A stretch of 64,000 nucleotides of DNA from Paracoccus alcaliphilus (GTDB taxonomy: Bacteria; Pseudomonadota; Alphaproteobacteria; Rhodobacterales; Rhodobacteraceae). Under the pieces are notes generated by a model. The model saw nothing but the letters and a program-made list of their open reading frames with translations. It had not been told where the DNA came from and did not search any database. Where the stretch lies: contig NZ_CP067124.1 in assembly GCF_028553725.1 (NCBI RefSeq), forward strand, positions 124,001 through 188,000. Reading direction: 5' to 3'. The translations under genes and the position numbers were made by a program. Position 1 is the stretch's first letter. Each line of letters opens with the position of its first letter. Of this stretch, positions 9,658 to 17,937 are shown piece after piece.

Positions 9658-10494
9658 GTGACCGCGATTAACGAAGTTCTGACACCGGAACGTTCCGAGG
9701 GCGTCAGCGACTGCATCGCCTTTACGGGCGGCGTATCACGGGGAATGCGGCTGGCATTACTGGCGGCCGGAGTTGTGCTGGGTGCCGCGGGCGGGTTCGC
9801 GCTGAAAGGCGTATCCGGCGGGGCGCCGGTCGGGGCAATGATCGGGCTGGCCGCCGTGGCGGGCGGCATCCTGTCCACATGGTCGCCCTGCGGCTATTCC
9901 TCGATTTCGCTGTTGCGACCCACGGGGCGCGGGGTGCGGGCGGTGCTGGGCTGGCTGCCCACCTTCGCGATGCACGGGCTGGGCTATGCGCTGGGGGCGA
10001 TCATCCTTGGCACATTGCTGGGCGCGATCGGCGGCATCGCCGGGTTGTCGGGTCTTGCGACCACATTCGCGCTGGCCCTGCTGGCGGTGATCGGGCTGGC
10101 CTATGGCGCGCATCAGCTGGACCTGCTGCGCATGCCCTATCCGCAGCGGCGCGCGCAGGTGCCCCATGACGCACGCAACCGCTTTCCGAAATGGGTGATC
10201 GGCGGGCTTTACGGGCTGTCGCTGGGTCTGGATTACCTGACCTATGTGCAGACACCCCTGCTTTACATGATGACCGCCGCCGCGATCCTGACGGGTAATA
10301 TCCCCGAAGCCATCGCGATCATCGCGCTGTTCAATCTGGGCCGCTATCTGCCCGTCGCGGTCAATCTGCTGCCGGTGACGGATTACCAGATCCAGGCGTG
10401 GCTGGGCCGCAACCAGCAGCGCGCCGCGATGGCCGACGGGGTCATCCTGTCGATGCTTGGCGCCGCCTTCGCCGTTCTTGCGCTGGCCGCCTGA
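9658..10494 (+). CDS. mauF: Methylamine utilization membrane protein MauF
   Basis: First gene of the mau operon; known in Paracoccus to be required for making active methylamine dehydrogenase, exact role unsettled. The 278 residues form a polytopic inner-membrane protein, with hydrophobic segments at about 30-65, 75-150, 180-215 and 225-275, and the motif 'GGILSTWSPCGYSSISLL' in the second. The start is GTG, chosen because GAGAGGAGG (9644-9652) sits just upstream and no ATG fits. mauB follows after 97 bases. Identification rests on the gene order as much as on sequence. Confidence 0.92.
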   Translation: MTAINEVLTPERSEGVSDCIAFTGGVSRGMRLALLAAGVVLGAAGGFALKGVSGGAPVGAMIGLAAVAGGILSTWSPCGYSSISLLRPTGRGVRAVLGWLPTFAMHGLGYALGAIILGTLLGAIGGIAGLSGLATTFALALLAVIGLAYGAHQLDLLRMPYPQRRAQVPHDARNRFPKWVIGGLYGLSLGLDYLTYVQTPLLYMMTAAAILTGNIPEAIAIIALFNLGRYLPVAVNLLPVTDYQIQAWLGRNQQRAAMADGVILSMLGAAFAVLALAA

Positions 10495-10591
10495 CACAGG
10501 CGCGGCCCGCTGACCAAATCCGGATTCTTCGACCGTTCGCCCGACCCGCAAGGCGTCGTCCGGCCTCGGTCGCCATCTCAGGGAGGAACTG

Positions 10592-11893
10592 ATGGCCTAT
10601 CCACCGAAACCGACCCCCAAATATCTGTTACTGCTGACGACCTGCCTGATCGGATCGGGCCTTGCACTTGGCCCGTCATGGGCCCAGACCGCCGAGGAAC
10701 CGGCAGAGGAAAGCCAGCCCGCCGAAGCCGAGGCCGGGGAAGCCGCCCAGACGCCCGCCGAAGAGATGACCGAAGGCCAGCGCGCCGCCGCCGAGGCAGC
10801 CGAAAAGCTGGCCGCAGGCGAGGATGACGAGCCGGTGATCCTCGATGCGCCCGCACCCGATGCGCGCCGCGTCTATATCCAGGACCCGGCCCATTTCGCG
10901 GCGGTGACGCAGCAATATGTCGTTGACGGCTCGACCGGGCGGGTGCTGGGGATGACCGATGGCGGCTTCCTTCCGCATCCGGTGGCGGCCGAGGACGGTT
11001 CGTTCTTCGCGCAGGCCAGCACGGTCTTTGAACGCATCGCGCGCGGCAAGCGCACCGATTATGTCGAGGTGTTCGACCCGGTCACCTTCCAGCCCACCGC
11101 CGATATCGAGCTGCCCGAAGCCTCGCGTTTCCTTGTCGGCACCTATCAGTGGATGAACGCGCTGACCACGGACAACAAATACCTGTTGTTCTATCAGTTC
11201 TCGCCCGCGCCCGCCGTCGGTCTGGTCAATCTCGAGGCCGGGGAATTCGAGCGGATGGTGGATGTGCCCGACTGCTATCACATCTTCCCGGCCTCTCCGA
11301 CGGTGTTCTACATGAACTGCCGCGATGGCAGCCTTGCCCGCGTCGATTTCGCCGATGGCGAGGCCGAGGTGACCAATACCGAGGTGTTCCATGCCGAAAA
11401 CGAGCTGCTGATCAACCATCCGGCATTTTCGCTGCGTTCGGGCCGTCTGGTCTGGCCGACCTATACCGGCAAGATCTTCCAGATGGACCTGACGGAGGAT
11501 CAGGCCAGCTTCCGCGAACCCTTCGAGGCGCTGACCGAGGAAGAGCGCGCTGACGACTGGCGCCCCGGCGGCTGGCAGCAGACCGCCTATCACCGCCAGT
11601 CGAACCGCATTTTCCTGCTGGTCGATCAGCGCGACGAATGGCGCCACAAGACCGCCAGCCGCTTTGTCGTGGTGATGAACGCCGAAACCGGCGAGCGGCT
11701 CGCGAAGCTGGAAATGGGCCACGAGATCGACTCGATCAATGTCAGCCAGGATGCCGAACCGCTGCTCTATGGGCTCTCGGCGGGGGACAAGACGCTGTAT
11801 ATCTATGACGCCGAAAGCGGCGAAGAGCTGCGCAGCGTCGATCAGCTGGGCCACGGCCCGCAGATCATCACCACCCATGACATGGATTCCTGA
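10592..11893 (+). CDS. mauB: Methylamine dehydrogenase heavy chain
   Basis: Alpha subunit of the periplasmic alpha2-beta2 methylamine dehydrogenase, which oxidises methylamine to formaldehyde and ammonia. The 433-residue precursor has a signal peptide ending near 'PSWA' (about residue 31), then an unusually Glu/Ala-rich stretch (about 32-80), then the seven-bladed beta-propeller domain ('[19 protein letters not shown]' to the C-terminal '[11 protein letters not shown]'). The heavy chain holds the light chain in place and has no cofactor of its own. Start is supported by GGGAGGAACTG directly upstream. mauE follows one base after the stop. Confidence 0.97.
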   Translation: MAYPPKPTPKYLLLLTTCLIGSGLALGPSWAQTAEEPAEESQPAEAEAGEAAQTPAEEMTEGQRAAAEAAEKLAAGEDDEPVILDAPAPDARRVYIQDPAHFAAVTQQYVVDGSTGRVLGMTDGGFLPHPVAAEDGSFFAQASTVFERIARGKRTDYVEVFDPVTFQPTADIELPEASRFLVGTYQWMNALTTDNKYLLFYQFSPAPAVGLVNLEAGEFERMVDVPDCYHIFPASPTVFYMNCRDGSLARVDFADGEAEVTNTEVFHAENELLINHPAFSLRSGRLVWPTYTGKIFQMDLTEDQASFREPFEALTEEERADDWRPGGWQQTAYHRQSNRIFLLVDQRDEWRHKTASRFVVVMNAETGERLAKLEMGHEIDSINVSQDAEPLLYGLSAGDKTLYIYDAESGEELRSVDQLGHGPQIITTHDMDS

Positions 11894-11894
11894 C

Positions 11895-12455
11895 ATGGAG
11901 GGGGTGTTTTACGAGCCGTTGCTGACATGGGGGCTGCGCGGCTTTCTGGCGCTGCTTTTCGCGACGGCGGCGATCTCGAAGCTGACCGCCATGGAGGAGT
12001 TTCATGGCGTGGTCCGCAACTTCCGGCTGCTGCCGGACGCGGCCAGCCGCGCGGTGGCGATGGTGCTGCCGGTGGTGGAACTGGCGGTGGCGGCGGGGTT
12101 GATGATCACCGCCCTTGCCGTGCCCGCCGCATGGGCCGGGGCCGGGTTGCTGGCGCTGTTCGGGGTGGCCATCGCCATCAACGTCATGCGCGGGCGCACG
12201 CAGATCGATTGCGGCTGTTTCCGCAACGGCCTGAAACAGCAGATCAGCTGGCTGATGGTGGGACGCAACCTTGTGCTGACCGGGCTGGCGCTGGCCATCG
12301 CGGGACTGCTGCCGGTCACTGGCGGCGGCGGCATCGCCGACCTGCTGGTCGGGCTGATCGCCGGGGCCGTCTTCATGCTGCTTTATTTCAGCGCCTCGAT
12401 GCTGGGCGGGATCGCCGCCCGGCAGAACCAAACCCTGTCACCGAAAGGACGCTGA
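11895..12455 (+). CDS. mauE: Methylamine utilization protein MauE
   Basis: Membrane protein of 186 residues with four hydrophobic helices (about 12-30, 52-75, 80-98, 125-175), of the DoxX/MauE fold. A Cys pair sits in 'RTQIDCGCFRN' (Cys106 and Cys108), placed like the quinone-reductase or DsbD-type relay cysteines of this family. Together with MauD it is needed for stable light chain in Paracoccus, presumably by forming or shuffling its six disulfides in the periplasm. It starts one base after mauB and ends one base before mauD. Confidence 0.95.
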   Translation: MEGVFYEPLLTWGLRGFLALLFATAAISKLTAMEEFHGVVRNFRLLPDAASRAVAMVLPVVELAVAAGLMITALAVPAAWAGAGLLALFGVAIAINVMRGRTQIDCGCFRNGLKQQISWLMVGRNLVLTGLALAIAGLLPVTGGGGIADLLVGLIAGAVFMLLYFSASMLGGIAARQNQTLSPKGR

Positions 12456-12456
12456 C

Positions 12457-13053
12457 ATGACGTTTCTGATTGCTTCCAATATCCTGCTGTGGGTCGCGTT
12501 CCTTGGCGTGTCGGTGGTGCTGCTGGGATTGATGCGCCAGATCGGGCTGCTGCATGAACGCTCGTCGCCGATGGGCGCCATGATCACCGATCACGGCCCC
12601 GATATCGGCGACGCCGCGCCCGAATTCGAGCTGCCGGACTATTTCGGGCGCAGCGTCCGGATCGGCGGCGCGTCCGAAGGGCGGCCCCTGCTGCTGATGT
12701 TCACCGCGCCGACCTGCCCGGTTTGCGACAAGCTGTTCCCGATCATCAAATCCATCGCCCGGGCCGAGAAGATCTCGGTCGTGATGGTCAGCGACGGCGC
12801 GCCCGAGGAACATGCCCGTTTCCTTGAAAACCACGAGCTGGGCCAGATCCGCTATGTCGTCTCGGCCGAGATCGGCATGGCCTTCCAGGTCGGCAAGATC
12901 CCTTACGGGGTGCTGCTTGACGCCGAAGGGGTGATCAAGGCCAAGGGCCTGACCAATACCCGCGAACATCTGGAAAGCCTGCTGGAGGCCGACAAGACCG
13001 GCTTTGCCTCGCTGCAGCAGTTCATCGCCGGGCGCAAGAAAAGCGCGGCCTGA
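12457..13053 (+). CDS. mauD: Methylamine dehydrogenase accessory thioredoxin-like protein MauD
   Basis: Membrane-anchored thioredoxin-fold protein, 198 residues: an N-terminal hydrophobic anchor (about 3-27) and a periplasmic domain with the redox motif 'APTCPVC' (Cys87 and Cys90) and the cis-Pro loop 'GKIPYGVLLD'. Known role: together with MauE, correct disulfide formation in the MADH light chain, which contains six disulfides. The neighbours mauE and mauA on either side fit this. Confidence 0.96.
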   Translation: MTFLIASNILLWVAFLGVSVVLLGLMRQIGLLHERSSPMGAMITDHGPDIGDAAPEFELPDYFGRSVRIGGASEGRPLLLMFTAPTCPVCDKLFPIIKSIARAEKISVVMVSDGAPEEHARFLENHELGQIRYVVSAEIGMAFQVGKIPYGVLLDAEGVIKAKGLTNTREHLESLLEADKTGFASLQQFIAGRKKSAA

Positions 13054-13095
13054 TCCGGCCGTTCAGTCTCAACCCCAAGCAGAGGGAGGAATACG

Positions 13096-13662
13096 ATGCT
13101 GGGGAATTTCAGGTTCGACAATGTGGTCGAGAAACTGTCCCGCCGGGTCGCTGGCCGCACCAGCCGCCGTGGCGCGATCGGTCGGCTGGGTGCAATCATG
13201 GCAGGCGGGGCGCTGATACCGCTGTTGCCGGTGGACCGTCGGGGCCGGGTCAGCCGCGCCCATGCGGCCAGCCCCGCCGAGGGCACCGATCCGCGCGCCA
13301 AATGGCAGCCGCAGGACACCGATATCCAGTCCTGCGATTACTGGCGGCACTGTTCCATCGACGGCAATATCTGCGACTGCTCTGGCGGCTCGCTGACCAA
13401 CTGCCCGCCGGGCACCAAGCTGGCAACGGCGTCATGGGTGGCCAGCTGCTATAACCCGACCGATGGCGAAAGCTATCTGATCGCCTATCGCGACTGCTGC
13501 GGCGCCAATATGCCGGGCCGCTGCCCCTGCCTGAACACCGAGGGCGAACTGCCCGTCTATCGCCCCGAATTCGCCAATGACATCATCTGGTGCTTCGGGG
13601 CCGAGGATGACGCGATGACCTATCACTGCACCATCTCGCCCATCATCGGCAAGGCAAGCTGA
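13096..13662 (+). CDS. mauA: Methylamine dehydrogenase light chain (TTQ)
   Basis: Beta subunit carrying the tryptophan tryptophylquinone cofactor. The 188-residue precursor has a long twin-arginine-containing leader ('TSRRGAIGRLG', residues 22-32) cleaved near Ala57. The mature part keeps all key residues: Trp114 and Trp165 are 51 apart, exactly as betaTrp57 and betaTrp108 that form TTQ, and Asp89 and Asp133 match betaAsp32 and betaAsp76. The mature chain is rich in paired cysteines. Electrons pass from TTQ to amicyanin. A strong 11-bp hairpin follows, before mauC. Confidence 0.98.
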   Translation: MLGNFRFDNVVEKLSRRVAGRTSRRGAIGRLGAIMAGGALIPLLPVDRRGRVSRAHAASPAEGTDPRAKWQPQDTDIQSCDYWRHCSIDGNICDCSGGSLTNCPPGTKLATASWVASCYNPTDGESYLIAYRDCCGANMPGRCPCLNTEGELPVYRPEFANDIIWCFGAEDDAMTYHCTISPIIGKAS

Positions 13663-13670
13663 CCACGACC

Positions 13671-13697
13671 GTCAGAGGCGGGTCCGCCGCCTCTGAC
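13671..13697 (+). promoter_or_regulatory. Intercistronic stem-loop mauA-mauC
   Basis: Perfect 11-bp inverted repeat GTCAGAGGCGG (13671-13681) and CCGCCTCTGAC (13687-13697) with a 5-base loop, without a U-tract. It sits 8 bases after the mauA stop and 22 before mauC. Likely an mRNA-stabilising or processing hairpin that sets the ratio of MADH subunits to downstream products. Confidence 0.55.
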
Positions 13698-13719
13698 ACC
13701 CTGCCCCATGGAGAAAGAA

Positions 13720-14094
13720 ATGACATTCCTGACGAAGGCGCGGACCCTGATGGCCGCAACCGCGATGGCCCTGACCGCTGCCACCGGCGCTTTTGCCGAC
13801 AAGGTCGAGGTTCTCGACACCGCCCCCGAAGATGCGGTGGTCGTGAATATCGACCAGCTGAAATACGAGACGCCGGAAATCACCATCAAGGCCGGTGACG
13901 CCGTCACCTGGACCAATCAGGAGGTGATGCCCCACAACGTCCATTTCACCGCCGGGGTCGCCGCCGAGGCGGAATTGCGGGGCACGATGCTGAAAAAGGG
14001 CGAAAGCTGGTCGGCCCGTTTCAACGAACCCGGCACTTATGATTACCATTGCACGCCGCATCCCTTCATGCGCGGCAAGGTCATCGTGGAATAG
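13720..14094 (+). CDS. mauC: Amicyanin
   Basis: Periplasmic type I copper protein that accepts electrons from MADH and passes them to c-type cytochromes. The precursor of 124 residues has a signal peptide ending at 'GAFA' (residue 26). Copper ligands are all present with the spacing of Paracoccus amicyanin: His72, Cys111, His114 and Met117, in 'MPHNVHF' and 'YDYHCTPHPFM'. An ATG 12 bases upstream is in frame, but that ATGGAG stretch provides the ribosome site for the start chosen. Together with mauB and mauA it makes the complete methylamine-oxidising branch. Confidence 0.96.
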   Translation: MTFLTKARTLMAATAMALTAATGAFADKVEVLDTAPEDAVVVNIDQLKYETPEITIKAGDAVTWTNQEVMPHNVHFTAGVAAEAELRGTMLKKGESWSARFNEPGTYDYHCTPHPFMRGKVIVE

Positions 14095-14116
14095 ACCCAA
14101 GGGAGGGCCTCGAGTC

Positions 14117-15049
14117 ATGTGGATTCCCTATGACATCCGTTCGTCGCTGAAGGCCGAAACCGCGCCCGAGACCATCCGCCTGTCGCAGGCGGATGGCAGC
14201 AGCCGGGACTTCATCGTCGGGTTCTATTTGCGCAACCCGGTCAGCCAGTCGTGGGAGCTGGATGTGGTGGCCGATACCGAACCGCTGGACATCCCGGCAG
14301 GCCCCGGCGCGCCCGGCGCGCATATCTTCATCTATGGCAACGAAGCGGGCAAGCTGGGCGAGGTGATCTATCAGCTGCCCGCCACCTCGGCCGAAGAGGC
14401 ATTGATGACCGCCCACAAGGATTTCCAGCCCCGGCTAATGCGCTATCTGGCCGAGATCGGTCGCGGCATGGCCATCGGCGGCTGGCGCATACAGGATATG
14501 TCGCATGGCGCGCGCTGGCGCTGCACGCCCTTCCGCCCCAGTGCGATGGAACTGGATTTCGAGGCCCTGCAACCGGTCGAGCGCGACCTTGCCCCCTTCG
14601 TCGAGCTGTTCCAGCGGGCGCGGAACGCCTTTGACGCCGCTAGCCGCCTGATGGCGGGCTTTGCGGTGCTGAAGGCGGCGCAGAACCGGCATCCCGCATT
14701 GGCGAACAGCGGCGCCGACTTGCTGCGGGTGACGCAGGAAATGCTGATCCATTCCGGCGCGCTGGCATGGCCGCAGCCCTTGCAGGACCTGACGCTGGAT
14801 CAGTTGATCGACCTGATGCACCCCCACCATGACCGGCTGATCACGCCGGATCGGGTGCTGGCCCCGGTGCCGGACGATCTTCCGGCGCAGCGCAGTCTGG
14901 CGCAGCTGGCCAATCTGTCGGATCTCATCGCCCATCGGCTGATCCAGGCCGAGATCCGCGCCCGCAGCGACAGTCGCGCGGCGCTGGCCCATGCGCAGGC
15001 TACCGCGATGGAACGGCTGGGCACGCGCCGGGCCGGGGCAAGGGCCTGA
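14117..15049 (+). CDS. mauJ: Methylamine utilization protein MauJ
   Basis: Protein of 310 residues placed between mauC and mauG, as in Paracoccus denitrificans. It has no signal peptide or membrane helix, so it is probably cytoplasmic. I recognise no domain; its function is unknown, and it is reported as dispensable or poorly defined for methylamine growth. Notable are a well-conserved-looking N-terminal part ('MWIPYDIRSSLKAE') and a helical, Gln/Arg-rich C-terminus. GGGAGGG lies 10 bases before the ATG. Identification is mainly by position. Confidence 0.88.
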   Translation: MWIPYDIRSSLKAETAPETIRLSQADGSSRDFIVGFYLRNPVSQSWELDVVADTEPLDIPAGPGAPGAHIFIYGNEAGKLGEVIYQLPATSAEEALMTAHKDFQPRLMRYLAEIGRGMAIGGWRIQDMSHGARWRCTPFRPSAMELDFEALQPVERDLAPFVELFQRARNAFDAASRLMAGFAVLKAAQNRHPALANSGADLLRVTQEMLIHSGALAWPQPLQDLTLDQLIDLMHPHHDRLITPDRVLAPVPDDLPAQRSLAQLANLSDLIAHRLIQAEIRARSDSRAALAHAQATAMERLGTRRAGARA

Positions 15050-15053
15050 TGCG

Positions 15054-16277
15054 ATGCGCAATTACCTGAACACCCTGCTGCTGATGTCCCCGGTGATCCT
15101 GACCACCACGGCGATCGCGGTCAGCGCGGCATCAGAGCGCAGCCAGCGCCACAGCGAAACCGGTGAGCTGACCGCGCTGGAGCAACTGGGCCAGCAGCTT
15201 TTCCACGAACCGCTTCTGTCGCGCAACGGCACCCAGTCCTGCGCAACATGCCACGACCCCAACCACGCCTTTACCGATCCGCGGGAAACGGCGGCGGGCC
15301 GGGCGGTGTCTCTGGGCGATGACGGGGAATCATGGGGCGATCGCAATACGCCGACCCTGTCCTATGCCTTTCTCAGCCCCGCCTTCCATCAGGATGACAA
15401 GGGCCGCTTCAAGGGCGGGCAGTTCTGGGACGGGCGCGCCGACGACCTGAAGGATCAGGCAGGCCAGCCGATGCTGAACCCGGCCGAGATGGGGATGCCC
15501 GACAAGGCCTCGGTCATCGGCCGGCTGCGCGACGAGGAACACTATCAAGCCGCGTTCGAGACCGTCTTTGGCGATGGCGCGCTGGATGACGTGGATGCCG
15601 CCTTCGATTACACGACCGAGGCGCTGGCCGCCTATCAAAGCACCGAGGAATTCGCGCCCTTCGATTCCAAATTCGACCGTTACCAGCGCGGAGAGGTCGA
15701 ACTGACCCCGCAAGAGGAATTCGGGCACACGGTCTTCATCACATGGAATTGCCGCCTGTGCCATCAGTTGCGCAAGCAGGGCGTGACCCCGCGCGAAACC
15801 TTCACCAGCTTTGAATATCACAATATCGGCGTGCCCGCGAACCACGAGGTCCGGGCGCTGAACGGCATGGGGCCGGATCACGTCGATCAGGGCCTGCTGG
15901 ACCGACCCGGCATCGACGACCCCGCGCAGGCCGGGCGGGTCAAGGTGCCGACGCTGCGCAATGTCGCCGTGACCGCCCCCTATATGCGCAACGGCATTTT
16001 CAAGGACCTGCGCACGGCGGTCATGTTCTATAATAAGTATCCCAGCCGTCGCCCGATCCATCAGATCAACCCCGAAACCGGTCAGGACTGGGGCCCGCCC
16101 GAGGTGGCCGAAAACCTGTCCATGCCGGAACTGCAATCGGGGCTGATGGTGAACGATGCGCGGGTCGATGCGCTGGTGGCGTTTCTGGAAACGCTGACCG
16201 ACCGCCGATATGAACCCCTGCTGGAAGAACAGCGCCACGCGCGCCAGCAGCAACAGGAGACCGCGACGAGGGACTGA
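15054..16277 (+). CDS. mauG: Diheme enzyme MauG (TTQ biogenesis)
   Basis: Periplasmic diheme protein of the bacterial cytochrome c peroxidase family that completes TTQ on the MADH light chain through a bis-Fe(IV) state. The 407-residue precursor has a signal peptide (about 1-26). Heme sites are Cys63-x-x-Cys66-His67 and Cys233-x-x-Cys236-His237. With a constant offset of 32, His67, Trp125, Trp231, His237 and Tyr326 correspond to His35, Trp93, Trp199, His205 and Tyr294 of the Paracoccus denitrificans enzyme, including the unusual Tyr ligand and the hole-hopping Trp residues. It starts 4 bases after mauJ. Confidence 0.97.
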   Translation: MRNYLNTLLLMSPVILTTTAIAVSAASERSQRHSETGELTALEQLGQQLFHEPLLSRNGTQSCATCHDPNHAFTDPRETAAGRAVSLGDDGESWGDRNTPTLSYAFLSPAFHQDDKGRFKGGQFWDGRADDLKDQAGQPMLNPAEMGMPDKASVIGRLRDEEHYQAAFETVFGDGALDDVDAAFDYTTEALAAYQSTEEFAPFDSKFDRYQRGEVELTPQEEFGHTVFITWNCRLCHQLRKQGVTPRETFTSFEYHNIGVPANHEVRALNGMGPDHVDQGLLDRPGIDDPAQAGRVKVPTLRNVAVTAPYMRNGIFKDLRTAVMFYNKYPSRRPIHQINPETGQDWGPPEVAENLSMPELQSGLMVNDARVDALVAFLETLTDRRYEPLLEEQRHARQQQQETATRD

Positions 16278-16306
16278 ACCCGCAAACCCCAATGGGAAGG
16301 ACGAAC

Positions 16307-16969
16307 ATGTCATCCAGCAAACGCAAGATGAATCGTCGCACGGCAATCACCGAGGTCGCGCGCAATGCCGGCGCGGTCTGTCTGGGCGGCTTTTCACTGG
16401 CCGCGCTGATCCACTCGACCGGACAGGCCGATGCCCGCGCCCTGCGTCCGCCCGGCGCCCGCCCCGAGGATGATTTCCTGTCGGCCTGCGTGCGCTGCGG
16501 GCTGTGCGTTCAGGCCTGCCCCTATGACACGCTGTCGCTGGCCGAATGGGGTCAGGAACCCGCCGTCGGCACGCCCTTTTTCACCCCGCGAGAGGTCCCC
16601 TGCTATATGTGCCGTGACGTGCCCTGCGCGCGGGCTTGCCCGACCGGGGCGCTGGACAGCGACATTGCCATCCGCGATGCGAATATGGGGGTGGCGGTGC
16701 TGGTCGGGCATGAGGATTGCCTGAACTACAAGGGCATGAATTGCAGCATCTGCGTTCGCGTCTGCCCGATCCGGGGCGACGCCATCACGCTGGAGCCGGG
16801 CGAGTATAACGGCCGCGCCATCATGATCCCGACCGTACATTCGCGCCATTGCACCGGCTGCGGCACCTGCGAGAAGCACTGCGTGACCGGCCATGCCTCG
16901 ATCCGGGTGCTGCCGCGCGATCTGGGTCTGGGCGGATCGGGGCGCAACCGCGCGGGACGGCGGACATGA
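16307..16969 (+). CDS. mauM: Ferredoxin-type protein MauM
   Basis: Periplasmic polyferredoxin related to NapG, 220 residues. A twin-arginine leader ('MNRRTAITEVARNAG') precedes four Cys clusters: 'CVRCGLCVQACP', 'CYMCRDVPCARACP', one starting at 'CLNYKGMNCSICVRVCP' and 'CTGCGTCEKHC', suggesting up to four [4Fe-4S] centres. By analogy to NapGH it may form an electron-transfer pair with MauN; it is reported as not essential for methylamine growth in Paracoccus. The start with upstream GGGAAGG was preferred to an in-frame ATG 15 bases earlier. It overlaps mauN by ATGA. Confidence 0.95.
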   Translation: MSSSKRKMNRRTAITEVARNAGAVCLGGFSLAALIHSTGQADARALRPPGARPEDDFLSACVRCGLCVQACPYDTLSLAEWGQEPAVGTPFFTPREVPCYMCRDVPCARACPTGALDSDIAIRDANMGVAVLVGHEDCLNYKGMNCSICVRVCPIRGDAITLEPGEYNGRAIMIPTVHSRHCTGCGTCEKHCVTGHASIRVLPRDLGLGGSGRNRAGRRT

Positions 16970-17937
16970 AACCGCTGGACTGGTGGATATCGGACAGCCG
17001 CAAGCTGGGCGTTCAGGCGCATGGCGTGCTGCGCGCGCATAAATGGTGGCTGCTGCGCCGTATGACGCAGGTGTCCCTGCTGGGGCTGTTCATGCTGGGT
17101 CCGATGGCGGGCATCTGGCTGGTGCGGGGCAATTTCGCCTCCAGCCAGATCGGCGGGACGGTGCCTTTGTCCGATCCCTATATCCTGTTGCAGGGCCTGT
17201 TCGGCGGCACCTCGCCCGCCATGCCGGTGGTGGTGGGGGCGATCATCATCGCGCTGGCCTATCTGATCGTCGGCGGGCGGGTCTATTGCGGCTGGGTCTG
17301 TCCGGTCAATGTCGTCACCGACGCCGCGCATTGGCTGCGCGAAAAGACCGGCCTGACCCGCGACCGCAAGCTGGACCGCCGCACGAGGCTGGGGATTCTG
17401 GCCGCGACGCTGCTGGCCTCGTTCATCACCGGCACCGTCGCATGGGAATTCGTCAACCCGGTCAGCCTGCTGCAACGCGCCTTCATCAGCGGCATCGGCT
17501 TTGGCTGGGCGATCATTCTGGCGGTGTTCCTGCTGGATCTGTTCGTCTCGCGCCGGGCATGGTGCAGCCATCTGTGCCCGGTGGGCGCATTCTATGGGCT
17601 GATCGGGCGCGGATCGCTGGTGCGGGTCGCGGCGGTCAAACGCGACGCCTGCACCGATTGCGGCGCCTGCTTCAACGTCTGCCCCGAGCCGCATGTGATC
17701 GTGCCCGGCCTGAAGGGCAAGGGCGGCCCGGTGATCCTGTCCGGCGATTGCCAGAATTGCGGCGGCTGCATCGACGCCTGCCCGGTCGATGTCTTTCGCA
17801 TGACGACGCGCTTCGCGACGACGAGACCCGCCGGATCGCCTAGCCCATCGCGACCTCATCGGGAAACCCGCCCGGCACGACCCCTCCCCGCACCGCCTGC
17901 GGAGGGCAGCCATAGCGGCGGCGGAACATCCGGCTGA
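16966..17937 (+). CDS. mauN: Ferredoxin-type membrane protein MauN (altered C-terminus)
   Basis: NapH-like inner-membrane iron-sulfur protein, 323 residues as read. It has four membrane segments, the 'CGWVCPV' and 'CSHLCPVG' motifs, and two ferredoxin clusters ('CTDCGACFNVCP', 'CQNCGGCIDACPVD'). It probably pairs with MauM. After residue about 283 the sequence turns into a Pro/Arg/Ser-rich tail that overlaps the opposite-strand regulator gene by 98 bases. One base missing near 17815-17817 would instead give a short acidic end 'DDETRRIA' and a TAG at 17841-17843, exactly abutting the convergent stop codon. A recent 1-base deletion or sequencing error is therefore likely. Confidence 0.88.
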   Translation: MKPLDWWISDSRKLGVQAHGVLRAHKWWLLRRMTQVSLLGLFMLGPMAGIWLVRGNFASSQIGGTVPLSDPYILLQGLFGGTSPAMPVVVGAIIIALAYLIVGGRVYCGWVCPVNVVTDAAHWLREKTGLTRDRKLDRRTRLGILAATLLASFITGTVAWEFVNPVSLLQRAFISGIGFGWAIILAVFLLDLFVSRRAWCSHLCPVGAFYGLIGRGSLVRVAAVKRDACTDCGACFNVCPEPHVIVPGLKGKGGPVILSGDCQNCGGCIDACPVDVFRMTTRFATTRPAGSPSPSRPHRETRPARPLPAPPAEGSHSGGGTSG

